Assembly (NCBI GenBank): GCA_030248135.1
Contig: JASANC010003192.1
Coordinates: 1-20,192 of the forward strand
DNA from: Theristus sp. LFF4_11
Lineage: Eukaryota; Nematoda; Chromadorea; Monhysterida; Xyalidae
Length of the DNA: 20,192 nt
Direction of reading: 5' to 3'
The position numbers were made by a program, and so were the translations under genes. The notes under the pieces were generated by a model. It had not been told where the DNA came from. It did not search any database and saw only the letters and a program-made list of their open reading frames with translations. Below are positions 1 through 9,084 of this stretch, one piece after another (the first letter of the stretch is position 1; every line of letters starts with the position of its first letter).

Positions 1-36
1 TTGTAAATTTAGTAGTAATAGATTCCCTACAATTTT

Positions 37-252
37 TTAGAGTTCGACTGTACTCCATGTACGGCACAGCACGTCACGTTCAGTGTTCTTGCAAACGTGA
101 TCGTCCGTGGAGACGAGCCGTCGATGTATGGTATCGTTAGGTAATACGTCAATGTTATCAAACAACACACAAACACAAAGAACGGCCATGATGGTTACGA
201 ACACAACGTCGAGCTTGTTATGTTTGCAAATCGACACACCCCGATCCATCAT
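37..252 (-). CDS. Hypothetical small single-span membrane protein (71 aa ORF)
   Basis: An uninterrupted ORF opens with two consecutive ATG codons and encodes 71 residues. A short polar N-terminus (residues 1-13) is followed by one hydrophobic stretch (about residues 14-32, VVFVTIMAVLCVCVLF) and a polar tail with two cysteines. The layout suggests a single-pass or signal-anchored small protein. No family is recognised. There is no clear polyadenylation signal just downstream and no strong splice acceptor just upstream. It shares strand and general design with the two candidates at 624-848 and 1183-1469, which is the main reason to list it. A chance ORF is a real alternative. Confidence 0.28.
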   Translation of the reverse strand: MMDRGVSICKHNKLDVVFVTIMAVLCVCVLFDNIDVLPNDTIHRRLVSTDDHVCKNTERDVLCRTWSTVEL

Positions 253-623
253 ATGAACAGTTCAGCTTCTGTCTTTGATTTTCGTCAGGTTTTGATAAAT
301 CAGTGCTGATGTAAAGTGCCAATAAACAAGGCGAAACAACATAATAAGATCAACATTTTGCTTTTAGCACGCTAGACAGCCGAGCCGTGTGCAGAGTTTA
401 ACGCCGCAGAGTTTAGGTCTGAAGTTTAAAACATTTCAAAGCCAGGAATTACTGCACTGTAGCTCAATAAAAAAGGTGATGATATCCGTTTTGCAGCCAT
501 TGTAGCGTTAGATATTGTTGCTGCTAGCTCGCCTGTTTTTTTTATAAATGTGTAAATATGCGACGTTTCTATCTAGATATAAACCGCAAGAAACAGTGCT
601 TGCACCAGTTGCAATGTAAAAAA
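253..623. other. Intergenic stretch without a recognisable gene
   Basis: No supported exon is seen on either strand. AATAAA hexamers occur on the plus strand near 322 and 466 but are not linked to an ORF I can support. Confidence 0.5.
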
Positions 624-848
624 TCAACAGTTGCTGCATCCAAATGCTTTGAGTTCGCTGATATTGCAGTGAGGCCGTGTGCCGCAGAGGCTGTCGAGAA
701 TTTCCTTGGAATTGAAAAACTCTACATTGTGTAACGAAAGTGATTCTTTGCAGCAACGCTTCTTCCACTCGTCAAATCGCTTCTGCTCGTCTGATTTAGG
801 TTTACGTTTAGGAGCGAAGTATACGATCAGAGCAATAGCAGCGATCAC
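624..848 (-). CDS. Probable terminal exon of a small membrane protein
   Basis: On the minus strand a pyrimidine-rich acceptor (TATTCTTCAG, ending at 849) precedes an open phase-0 exon of 74 codons plus stop. It begins with a hydrophobic segment (VIAAIALIVYFA), then a basic stop-transfer-like stretch (PKRKPK), then a charged tail with a CC pair and four further cysteines, ending CSNC. This looks like the last exon of a single-span protein with a Cys-rich tail. The reading frame extends upstream only from a GTG, so the true start is probably in an upstream exon. The phase-0 exon at 1431-1469 is compatible but unproven. No family is recognised. Confidence 0.38.
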   Translation of the reverse strand: MIAAIALIVYFAPKRKPKSDEQKRFDEWKKRCCKESLSLHNVEFFNSKEILDSLCGTRPHCNISELKAFGCSNC

Positions 849-1013
849 CTGAAGAATACAAAACGGGTTGCTTGTGGTTCTGTCGTTCTCGCCTTTGGCC
901 CTACTCGGTTTCGGCCGTTCAATCTCAGACCGCACCAGGTTTGGCCGTTCAGTGCGTAGCCGTACAAGCTACGCTAAAAAAAGACGGTCGTGCAAAGGTT
1001 ACGACCAGCAGAT

Positions 1014-1033
1014 CATGCCGTAACCATCGTGGT
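1014..1033 (-). repeat. Diverged copy of the GGYGM-coding exon end
   Basis: This 20-bp stretch matches 1431-1450 at 18 of 20 positions. On the minus strand, extended by three bases, it would encode YHDGYGM where the exon at 1431-1469 encodes YRGGYGM. No GT donor follows directly, so it is either a decayed exon duplicate or a chance match. Confidence 0.3.
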
Positions 1034-1182
1034 ACGTTTCTTCGACACTTTTTTTGTCAAAACCATTAAGATTGCACGCTTATTAAAAACGCCTTCAGCA
1101 ATTATTGTTACAGCAAAAAAACGGAGGAAAACAACATTCGGTATACCATTCGGATCGGAACACTTTTCATGGTTTTTTATAC

Positions 1183-1469
1183 CTATGGTATAATGCGGTA
1201 GTCACTAAAAGTCGAGCAAGGAAAAGTTGACCGAAATCTGGAAATATTATGACCAACCACCAACAGAATGACCACGAAAACGACCGCCATGATGATGCAG
1301 TTTCTTCTGCCAAGATTGGCTGCCTGAAAAAATCGAGGTCCCATCCATCCATCGTGGAATGGATTAATGGAAGCGTGACTTCTGTTCGGAAAAAGCTTTC
1401 ATTGTTTTTTCCATCGCTTCGGAGACTTACCATGCCGTAACCACCGCGGTAGGGCCGGTAGGGGTACAT
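1183..1469 (-). CDS. Predicted two-exon small Tyr/Gly-rich membrane peptide (59 aa)
   Basis: Exon 1 (1469 down to 1431) starts at an ATG and encodes 13 residues rich in Tyr, Arg and Gly (MYPYRPYRGGYGM), directly followed by a consensus donor GTAAGT. A 107-nt intron ends in TTTTTTCAG at 1324. Exon 2 (1323 to 1183) continues in phase 0 with NLGRRNC, a strong hydrophobic segment (IIMAVVFVVILLVVG) and a short polar tail to TAG. The intron length is not a multiple of three, so the frame is open only after splicing, which supports the model. The product would be a short tail followed by one membrane span. No family is recognised. Exon 1 could instead join the phase-0 exon at 848. Confidence 0.38.
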
Positions 1470-1669
1470 GATGAAGTTTTTCTAAAAACTGTAAACTAAA
1501 AAACTGCCCGAAAAATGAGAATGTTCTGAGTAAATTTGGATCTGAAATACCGGACTAATTGCGTTTTGTTTGGATGGCGTTTATGTTTTTAACGCAGTTT
1601 ACCTGATGTTGCCACTATCTTTCTTATTAAACGTGTCTGGCTGTGCGGCAATTTGAAATCAGCGAAACC

Positions 1670-3083
1670 TAAAGCGGCATTCATACAATGTTTTTTAAGC
1701 ACGCGCGGCTATTAAACACTGCAAAACGCGTTCGCGTTGTTTCATTAGCGCCCCCAACAGGAGAATGATAGCCATGCGCTTTTTACGCATTCGCAAGGCG
1801 CGTGCAGCTATGGGGCAGCTACGCAACAACACGCGTTCGCAAAGTTCATCAGCGCACCCAACAACTGCTCCGTAGCTATGCGGCTTTTTATGCATTCGGA
1901 ACGTGCTTCTAGCTGCAGCACAGCTGCACAGTGCGTGCGCGTTCTAGAGAACTTATTTACGCGCCGTCAAACTAATAAACTTTATAGATCTGGAAGTAAA
2001 AAAGCGCACAGCTGGTGAAGCAAATGAGGAGGTATTGTTGATCAAAACACCCAGTGTTGACGTGAAACATCACTATGTCGCTGGGTTTGTGTGACAAGTG
2101 CTCTGCATTGCACGGCAGTGGCACGCAATAGCCATCAGATGCCAACAGCTTTTTCAGTGTTCAGAATTTCGATTTTTAGCTTCAGGAAATCAGAAAAACT
2201 GTTTCGGAGTCCGGACGTCCATCCAAGCTGTTACGATGCTCAAAAACTTCATTAAATTCAAAATGTTGTCTAAAATTCAAAAAGTCCAAATGCTATCTTT
2301 CGGATTTTTTGACCAACAGACTACTTTTCAAAGTTGTTTTATTGTTTTATTCTGTTGCATTATTTCATTTGAAGTTTGGTTGTGGAAGTTTGATTGGTTG
2401 TGATTTTTGTTGTTTTTTATCATTGTTCGTGTGCTGAAACTTTGACGAGGTAGCTTTCAAAAAACGGTGAGCAAGCAAGCAAACAAAAACAGGTAGTTTT
2501 TTGATCAACAACAAACAATTGCAAAATTTAAAAAAATCAATCAGAACAACGAACGGGGACAAGAAAACCGAAGACAGAATCTGATCGTGTGTGTGGCGAG
2601 TTTTACTGGACAAATACAACAAATATTTTGCAGTGAAGGAAGAGCTGAAGCTGGTGCTCATTTCAAAATGATTTCGTTTGCCAAGAAATTTTATTTGAAA
2701 TCCCGTGAAAATCGAATCAAACAAGATTGATTTTATCATATTTTATGTGTCATAACAACCTGTGTTGCCGAGGTGTCTCAGATTTATGTTTCAAATTAAC
2801 AAATCAATATTGTGAAGCACAGCAATGCGGCAGCTAAAAACACTTTTTGAATGCACAAAACGTCGTGCAGCTATGCGGCGCCTCTGCGGGCACTAATTGC
2901 ACAAATCGCATTCAATAAATCACGCAGCTGTCCCCACAGCTACTGGGGCTTTGCGAACCCGTTTGCATCATTAGCGCACGCAGCAGGTGCTGCGTAGCTC
3001 TGCGGCGTTTTGCGCGTTCGCGTAAGCATAGTCTCGTTGCTCGCGGGGCAGCTATTAATTCAAACTGTATGAATGCGCCTTAA
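1670..3083. mobile_element. 1.4-kb non-autonomous inverted-repeat element, TAA duplication (PIF/Harbinger-like)
   Basis: The ends carry imperfect inverted repeats: left AGCGGCATTCATACAATG (1673-1690) and right, read inward, AGGCGCATTCATACAGTT (3080-3063), 14 of 18 matching. TAA flanks both sides (1670-1672, 3081-3083), the 3-bp target type of the PIF/Harbinger group. GC-rich subterminal zones (about 1705-1960 and 2850-3060) repeat a motif close to GCAGCTATGCGGC, for example near 1806, 1871, 2868 and 2994. The 1970-2820 interior is AT-rich and its ORFs are not protein-like, so the element has no transposase of its own. Confidence 0.55.
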
Positions 3084-3344
3084 CGTATTCTGACGGCAGA
3101 TTTGTGCAAGCTTTTCAGTTGCGCGGCTTTTCTGCACATCATTCAACATTACTTCGCCTCCGTCACATGAAAAGATAATACACACACATACGGACGAAAT
3201 TTTCTCGAAATTTGCTTGACATTCCAGGCCAGGCCCCTTAGGCGGCCAGGCCCCCTAGAACAACCAGGGGTCAAGATGGGGGTACCCACCCCCCCCCAAT
3301 GAAGTCGGCCAAATTTTCGAGGGGGGGTCCGATGGGGCTTGCGG

Positions 3345-3453
3345 ACAAAAGACCGCACGTGCCAAAAAACCGCAGATTTGAGATTTTTTGTGACCAAAAG
3401 ACCGCAGATGCTATCAAACCAAAATACCGCACGTGCCAAAAGACCGCACCAAA
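3345..3453 (+). repeat. Left arm: tandem ACCGCA(CGTGCC) motifs
   Basis: About five variants of an AAAAGACCGCACGTGCC-like motif occur, some containing the palindrome CACGTG. The array recurs in inverted orientation at 5035-5153. Confidence 0.7.
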
Positions 3454-3532
3454 ATTATTCACTGCGTACGTGATTATGATATGTTTTTTATGTTTATTTT
3501 GTCTTCCTACTCTTTTTTATTCCACAAAAATC

Positions 3533-4780
3533 ATTGATTGAGCCGTCGATCCTTGAAATCGGCCGAGCACAGCGCCGGCAGAGTCGCGTGACAGATCGGC
3601 GCACAAGACACACGAACACATAACGTCGTCCAGATCACGATTTCCTTGGCCGATTTTGGCAATCCATGGCTCAATCAAATTAGCAGAGCACCCGGAACAT
3701 GATGACGCGTCGTTTATGGATGGTTTTAGTTCTATTCAACCTCGATTGACGCGCAATAAAAAAAGTGTGAAAAACGACAAAACACAAATTTTTGGTGACT
3801 TTGGATTTTTGGTTTTCAAAAATTATGATCGGAACCAGCCGCAAACGACACATCATCGCGTTGCCGGTGTTCTGAATTGATTGAGCTGTCGTTCGTCGAA
3901 ATCGGTCAAGCACAGCGCCGGCAGTGCTGCGTGACAGGTCGTCGCGCGCGACACACACGGTGAAACGAGCAGATTGTCAACAGAAAATGTCGCCCAGCTT
4001 ACGATTCCCTCGGCCAATTTCGACGATCGACGGCTCAATCATCACAGCAGAACATCCGGAAAACGTTGATATGTAGTTTGTGGTTGGTTGTTGTTTTATT
4101 CAACATCGGTTGCTTTGCAGTAAAAAAAGTTTGAAAAACGACAAAACACAAATTTATGGTGGTTTTGGACTTTTTTGGTTTTTGAAAAAATGATTGGAAC
4201 TGACCACAAGCGACACATCACCGTGTTGCCGGTGTTCTGCTGAATTGATTGAGCTGTCGCTCGTCGAAATCGGTCAAGCACAGCGCCGGCAGTGCTGCGT
4301 GACAGGTCGGCGCGCGCGACACACACGGTGAAACGCGCAGATTGTCAACAGAAAATGTCGCCCAGCTCACGCGATTCCCCCAGCCAATTTTCATGATCCA
4401 TGACTCAATCAACTCAGCAGAGCAGCGGGAACACGTTGATATGTCGTTTGTTGTTGGTTGTTGTTTAATTCAACCTCGGTTTCTTTGCAATAAAAAAGTG
4501 TGGAAAACGACAAAACACAAATTTATGGTGATTTTGGACTTTTTGGTTTTTGAAAAAAACGATCGGAACTAACCACAAGCGACACAACATCGTGTCGCCG
4601 GTGTTCTTCAGAGTTGATTGAGCCGTACTTCGTTGAAATCGGTTGAGCACATCGCCGGTAGAGTTGCGTGACAGGTTGGTGCACAAGACAAACACGGTGA
4701 AACGCGCAGACTGCCAACAGAAAACGTCGCCTAGCTCACGATTCCCTCAGCCAATTTTGATAATCCATGAGAAATTATCA
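3533..4780. repeat. Tandem repeat, about 3.4 units of 343-369 bp
   Basis: Successive units start at 3533, 3876, 4244 and 4613 with (A/G)TTGATTGAGC followed by a GTCGAAATCGGT-like stretch. Each full unit carries the landmarks CAGCGCCGGCAG, GAAAACGACAAAACACAAAT and GTTGCCGGTGTTCT in the same order. The last unit stops after about 170 bp. Units 2 and 3 are closest; unit 1 is the most diverged and shortest. Open frames inside are repeated shadows, not genes. Confidence 0.85.
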
Positions 4781-4825
4781 AACAAAAGTGAGTTTTAAAG
4801 GCTGTGTCCACAATCATTTTTACTA

Positions 4826-4893
4826 TTTGGCCGTGTTCCAAATCCACTGAACCCTGAAAACGCTATTGGGCCGTGTTCCAAATCAACTGAACC
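4826..4893. repeat. 28-bp direct repeat, two copies 40 bp apart
   Basis: 4826-4853 and 4866-4893 share TTGGGCCGTGTTCCAAAT-like sequence followed by C(C/A)ACTGAACC, with two or three differences. Confidence 0.75.
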
Positions 4894-5034
4894 AAGAAAA
4901 ACATTTTTGTTGCGTAAAAGTGAAACTCGAACAATGAACAAACGAAAACAACACAATTTATCACAAGAAATGATACGAATGTTGCTTGGTGCATTTGTAA
5001 AATCGAAACAGAATCAGCGGAACCGACTTGCTAA

Positions 5035-5153
5035 AGGCTCGTGCGGTCTTTTGGCACGTGCGGTATTTTGGTTCCACACCAATCTGCGGTATTTTGGTCT
5101 TGCGGTCTTTTGGCACGTGCGGTCTTTTGGTACGTGCGGTCTTTTGTCTATGA
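5035..5153 (-). repeat. Right arm: inverted tandem ACCGCA(CGTGCC) motifs
   Basis: Six GCGGT(C/A)TTTTGG units lie here, the inverse of the left arm at 3345-3453, several joined by GCACGTGC. The two arms could pair as a long hairpin around the tandem array. Confidence 0.7.
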
Positions 5154-5164
5154 TTCTCCGATGG

Positions 5165-5286
5165 GGGGGGGTGCCCGGTTTTAGGGGGGGTGACACGGTG
5201 CCCCCCCACCCCCCCACCCGACGGTCTCTGGTGCTCTGGGCTGGGGGGAAGGGGTGCACCCCCCCACCCCCCCGCCCACGGTACTG
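5165..5286. repeat. G/C-run terminal module, copy 1
   Basis: Order: GGTTTTAGGGGGGG, C-run, GGTCTC(T/G)GGTGCTCTGG, G-run, C-run, GGTACTG. The same order recurs at 9085-9199, where it forms the right end of the 5653-9199 element. Runs of seven or more G favour G-quadruplex folding in either strand. Confidence 0.7.
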
Positions 5287-5435
5287 ATTGGCAATTGCAA
5301 TTCTCAGCATTGTTAAAAAATGATGCTCAGAACGAAAAAAATAACATTAGACAAGCACAAAAACCATTTTCGTATTTTTTTTTATTTGTACTTTTTTGTT
5401 TTTTGAAAATGGCAGAAATCAATTTGCAGAAACCT
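5287..5435. other. Short AT-rich stretch before the outer transposon
   Basis: No gene is seen. This is the left flank of the 5444-10712 element; before that insertion it was continuous with sequence now at 10721. Confidence 0.4.
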
Positions 5436-5523
5436 GCCCCCCCTAGGGTTGTTAAACAAAAATGAAATTTTTTTTTAAAGTGATTAAAAAAAAACAAAAA
5501 TGCCGATTTTTTTTTTTTAAATT

Positions 5524-5652
5524 CGAAAAATTTTCCTCTAATATGCTCTGAAAACCTCAATTTTGGCAAAATTTTTCGAAAGTTCAACAAAAATTTTCTT
5601 TGATTATACCTCGTAAAACCTTTAGCAGTCGATTTTGGGCCGTTTTACCGAC
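5524..5652 (+). repeat. Module M, copy 1
   Basis: Landmarks in order: TTTTCCTCTAATATGCTCTG, GGCAAAATTTTTCGAAAGTT, CAACAAAAATTTTCTTTGAT, GCCGTTTTACCGAC. The module lies just inside a poly(A/T) tract. Other copies: 5921-6001, 6951-7030 and 11371-11466 in the same direction, and 10801-10942 inverted. Confidence 0.8.
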
Positions 5653-5680
5653 CAGTACCGAAGGCGAAAGCAAATTTTCG

Positions 5681-5822
5681 AGGGGGGGGGGTGGCTTCAC
5701 CTGGGGGGGGGGGGGGGGGTGCCAAAAATTTGGGGGGGGGGGGGAAAAAAGAAAAAAAAAGGAAAGAAAAAGGAAAGAAGGAAAAAAGAAAAAAAGAAGG
5801 GAAAAGGAAAGGGGGGTGGGGG
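5681..5822. repeat. Low-complexity poly-G and purine tract
   Basis: Runs of G (up to about 18) are followed by an AAG/GAAA-rich purine tract with almost no pyrimidine on this strand for about 100 bases. Frames through it encode only Gly and Lys runs and are not genes. Confidence 0.85.
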
Positions 5823-6863
5823 TAGGGTTAGGAACTTTAAAAAAAAAATTTTTTTTTTATTTTTTTTTTCGTTTTTTTTTTAAATTTGGATTTTTTTTTT
5901 CAAACTTAAAAAAAAAATTTTGAAAAATTTTTCTTCTACTTTGCTCTGAAAATTCGATTTATGGGATAATTTTTTGAAAGTTCAAACCAAATTTTCTTCC
6001 CAACTTCTTTGTGTGCTTAGGTACATGTCATTATTTGGTCATTTTGACCGACGTACTCCATGTTTTTCGATTTGGATGACTTCTAGAGTCAATTTTTAGC
6101 GTTGAAATGACTTAACTGAATTGAAATATCGTTTCAGAAATCGTTTTCTTGCAACTTAGAACATGTTTTTTCAGTCGGTAGGCCATGAGATGAACATGAT
6201 ATCTTGTTGATTGGCGTATGTTATAGGTCTACAATGGAGTTGTGCGATATATTGTTAAACAATTTGAGCGGAGATGTTGGTTAATACCACATCACACGAC
6301 CGTTTTTCAGATACCCGATAACATGGCCACATGTTAAAACTTGCGTGCTGAGCTAAACTAACGTGTTAAACTTGCGTCTGTCAGTTGCCCGCAACGTGAT
6401 CGCGAAATCATGGTACGTGTTTTCGATACGATGATTTGAAGAGTGGGCTCTCGCCATGTGGCAGATAGCATAGCTGGTTGAACCTGAAAGTAAGTGTCTT
6501 GGGGGGGGGGCGACCGGGTCGACAGGGGTTGCCGACTTAGCTACAGCAAACAGGAATTTTTGAACACAGTCAAATTTTGGTAATTTTCTAAAGAGGAACC
6601 ACTAAGAACGGTTCAATATTCAAGTACACGTGAAAAATTGCCCTGTTTTACTGTTGAAAATGCAACTTTCCCTCTATGAAATGGACATAATTTCAATAAA
6701 ACACAATTTTCGCTCTTATAGTTTCCCGGATCGCTCTGAAAATAGTCTAGATGAACTCAGCTCGACGAGACGCTTCGAACAAACCTAACTTGTAAAAAAA
6801 AATTTAAAAAAAAATTTTTTTTTAATTTAAAAAAAAATCCGGATTTTTTTCCCCCTAACCCTA
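5823..6863. repeat. 1.03-kb tandem unit, copy 1 (TIR-bounded)
   Basis: It begins TAGGGTTAGG and ends CCTAACCCTA, a 10-bp terminal inverted repeat, with poly(A/T) inside each end and an M-module copy at 5921-6001. The interior (6000-6780) has no ORF above about 60 codons. It includes a GTCTTGGGGGGGGGG tract near 6500. It resembles a non-autonomous member of the same transposon group. Confidence 0.75.
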
Positions 6864-7895
6864 GTTAGGGGCTTTGAAAAAAAAAAATTTTTTTATTTTT
6901 TTTCGTTTTTTTTTTTAAATTTGGATTTTTTTTTCAAACTTAAAAAAAATTGAAAATTTTTTCTTCTACTTTGCTCTGAAAATTCGATTTATGGCATAAT
7001 TTTTTGAAAGTTCAAACCAAATTTTCTTCCCAACTTCTTTGTGTGCTTAGGTAAATGTCATTATTTGGTCATTTTGACCGACGTACTCCATGTTTTTCGA
7101 TTTGGATGACTTCTAGAGTCAATTTTTAGCGTTGAAATGACTTAACTGAATTGAAATATCGTTTCAGAAATCGTTTTCTTGCAACTTAGAACATGTTTTT
7201 CAGTCGGTAGGCCATGAGATGAACATGATATCTTGTTGATTGGCGTATGTTATAGGTCTACAATGGAGTTGTGCGATATATTGTTAAACAATTTGAGCGG
7301 AGATGTTGGTTAATACCACATCACACGACCGTTTTTCAGATACCCGATAACATGGCCACATGTTAAAACTTGCGTGCTGAGCTAAACTAACGTGTTAAAC
7401 TTGCGTCTGTCAGTTGCCCGCAACGTGATCGCGAAATCATGGTACGTGTTTTCGATACGATGATTTGAAGAGTGGGCTCTCGCCATGTGGCAGATAGCAT
7501 AGCTGGTTGAACCTGAAAGTAAGTGTCTTGGGGGGGGGGGCGACCGGGTCGACAGGGGTTGCCGACTTAGCTACAGCAAACAGGAATTTTTGAACACGGT
7601 CAAATTTTGGTAATTTTCTAAAGAGGAACCACTAAGAACGGTTCAATATTCAAGTACACGTGAAAAATTGCCCTGTTTTACTGTTGAAAATGCAACTTTC
7701 CCTCTATGAAATGGACATAATTTCAATAAAACACGATTTTCGCTCTTATAGTTTCCCGGATCGTTCTGAAAATAGTCTAGATGAACTCAGCTCGACGAGA
7801 CGCATCGAACGAACCTAACTTGTAAAAAAAATTTAAAAAAAATTTTTTTTTTTAATTTAAAAAAAAAAATCCGGATTTTTTTTCCCCTAACCCTA
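6854..7895. repeat. 1.03-kb tandem unit, copy 2
   Basis: Head-to-tail copy of the preceding unit at an offset of 1030 bp. Across 6003-6780 versus 7033-7810 I count under ten substitutions plus length changes in homopolymers, about 99% identity. It shares the junction CCCTAACCCTAG (6853-6864) with copy 1 and ends in the same string at 7895, against the foldback element. Confidence 0.85.
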
Positions 7896-8569
7896 GTCGG
7901 TAGCATGTACCAAAATATTTTCAAAAGCCATGCAGTATGATGCGAACAGGGCTCGTGTACTATTCTGGCCCGCTAATTCCGGCCTGAAGAATTCCGGCCC
8001 GCTCATTCCGGCCCGAAGAATTCCGGCCCGGAGAATTCCGGCCCGGAGAATTTTCGCCAGTACGAACAATATTAAACTACACGAAGTGATTTCGGTAATG
8101 AAATAATAAAATAAAAATATCGATGTTCACATGTTACAGTGTATTTTCAATGATGTTCGTCCTGTTTGCTTTTTTGGAAAGTGAAACCTTTTGGAAAAAA
8201 GAAACTACAAATGAATTTTTAAATTTTTTATCATGAACAGGATTTGTGACCCTTTTACCTTATCAAAAAGGCTTGGCTTAGAATTAGGAACCTACAACAA
8301 GTCACTGCAAGCAAGTTCTAAACAAAAATAAAGAATCACTTAAGAATTTATTTACCAAAAATCACTTCGTGTGGTTTAATATTGTTCTTGCTGGCGAAAA
8401 TTCTCCGGGCCGGAATTCTCCGGGCCGGAATTCTTCAGACCGGAATTCTTCGGGCCGGAATGAGCGGGCCAAAATTCTACAGGCCGGAATTTCGCGGGCC
8501 GGAATAGTACACGAGCCCTGTTCATCATACTGCATGGCTTTTGAAAATATTTTGGTACATGCTACCGAC
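7896..8569. mobile_element. Foldback-type element, 674 bp with ~200-bp arms
   Basis: The left arm (7896-8096) and right arm (8354-8569) are inverted copies at roughly 90% identity, beginning GTCGGTAGCATGTACC. Each arm contains a short tandem array of a GAATTCCGGCCCG motif, about seven units on the left and eight on the right. The 257-bp AT-rich middle has no ORF. Arms with internal tandem repeats around a short loop are typical of Foldback-class DNA elements. No clear target duplication was found. A frame at 8369-8575 reading repeated SPGRN-like residues comes from the array and is not a gene. Confidence 0.75.
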
Positions 8570-9084
8570 GATTAGAAGCATTTTCATGAAGATCGTGTCG
8601 AGACCAAATAAAAATAATGGTACCGCAGTCTTTGTTCAGGCAGTCAGCACATTAACCAATTTTTTCGATGTTCAACAAACAAAGTTATTTTCAGTCGTCT
8701 TTTATCTTTTAGAAATTTGAATTTTAAATTTCCCGCCATTCATAAAATTGGCGACCAAATTGCTTAGATTGATAGTTTTGATTCATATTCAACAAACTCT
8801 GATCATTTCCCATTGTTTTTCAACTGTTTTGAGTGTTTTTTGAATTCCCGCCTAAAAGAAAAAATTTGAATTTGGCGCCCAAAATTGTTCAGGATTGATT
8901 GTATAATCGATTCCCAACGATATCTGAACATTTCCAATCGTTTTTGAAAACCTCCGTATAATGTCCGTAGTTTTGTTAAGCACGCGCAGGCAGCGTGTGC
9001 TGAGAATGTAAAATTGGCGCCATTTTTCGCTGCGCGCACCTCCGTATACGGTCCGTAGTTTTGTCAAGGGCCGTGTGGATGGTC
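8570..9084. repeat. Decayed repeats; no gene
   Basis: A 21-bp string at 8588-8608 (starting GAAGATCGTGTCGAGACC) recurs at 14494-14514 as the right end of a small inverted-repeat element. Two loosely similar stretches with AATTGGCG(A/C)C followed by ATCTGAACATTTCC-like text lie at about 8700-8830 and 8860-8950. CCTCCGTATA-type 30-mers at 8951-8980 and 9039-9068 match at about 27 of 30 positions. No supported coding sequence. Confidence 0.55.

Larger units (their letters stand above)
3226..5286. mobile_element. G-rich long-inverted-repeat element around a satellite-like tandem array
   Basis: Two inverted arms (3345-3453 and 5035-5153) bracket a tandem array at 3533-4780. Outside each arm lie runs of G or C. 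The right end (5165-5286) finishes with GGTACTG and closely matches the right end of the inner element that stops at 9199. On the left, 3306-3330 shares AAATTTTCGAGGGGGGG with 5671-5688, just inside the left end of that element. It is therefore a relative of the 5653-9199 element with a different interior and a degenerate or lost left terminus. No coding capacity is seen, and the exact left boundary is unclear. Confidence 0.5.

Noticed and set aside
2365..2739. 124-aa minus-strand ORF
   Set aside because: Lies in the AT-rich middle of the 1.4-kb inverted-repeat element, first codon context and residues give no domain or conserved motif.
3345..5153. CRISPR-like array
   Set aside because: The short motifs are in two opposed arms without uniform spacers, in eukaryotic DNA; they are transposon arm repeats.
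5600..5923. Gly/Lys-rich ORFs
   Set aside because: Translations of poly-G and purine tracts next to transposon ends; no protein-like composition.
8369..8575. ORF with repeated SPGRN-like residues
   Set aside because: Falls in the right arm of the foldback element; the peptide repeat is a translation of the GAATTCCGGCCCG array.
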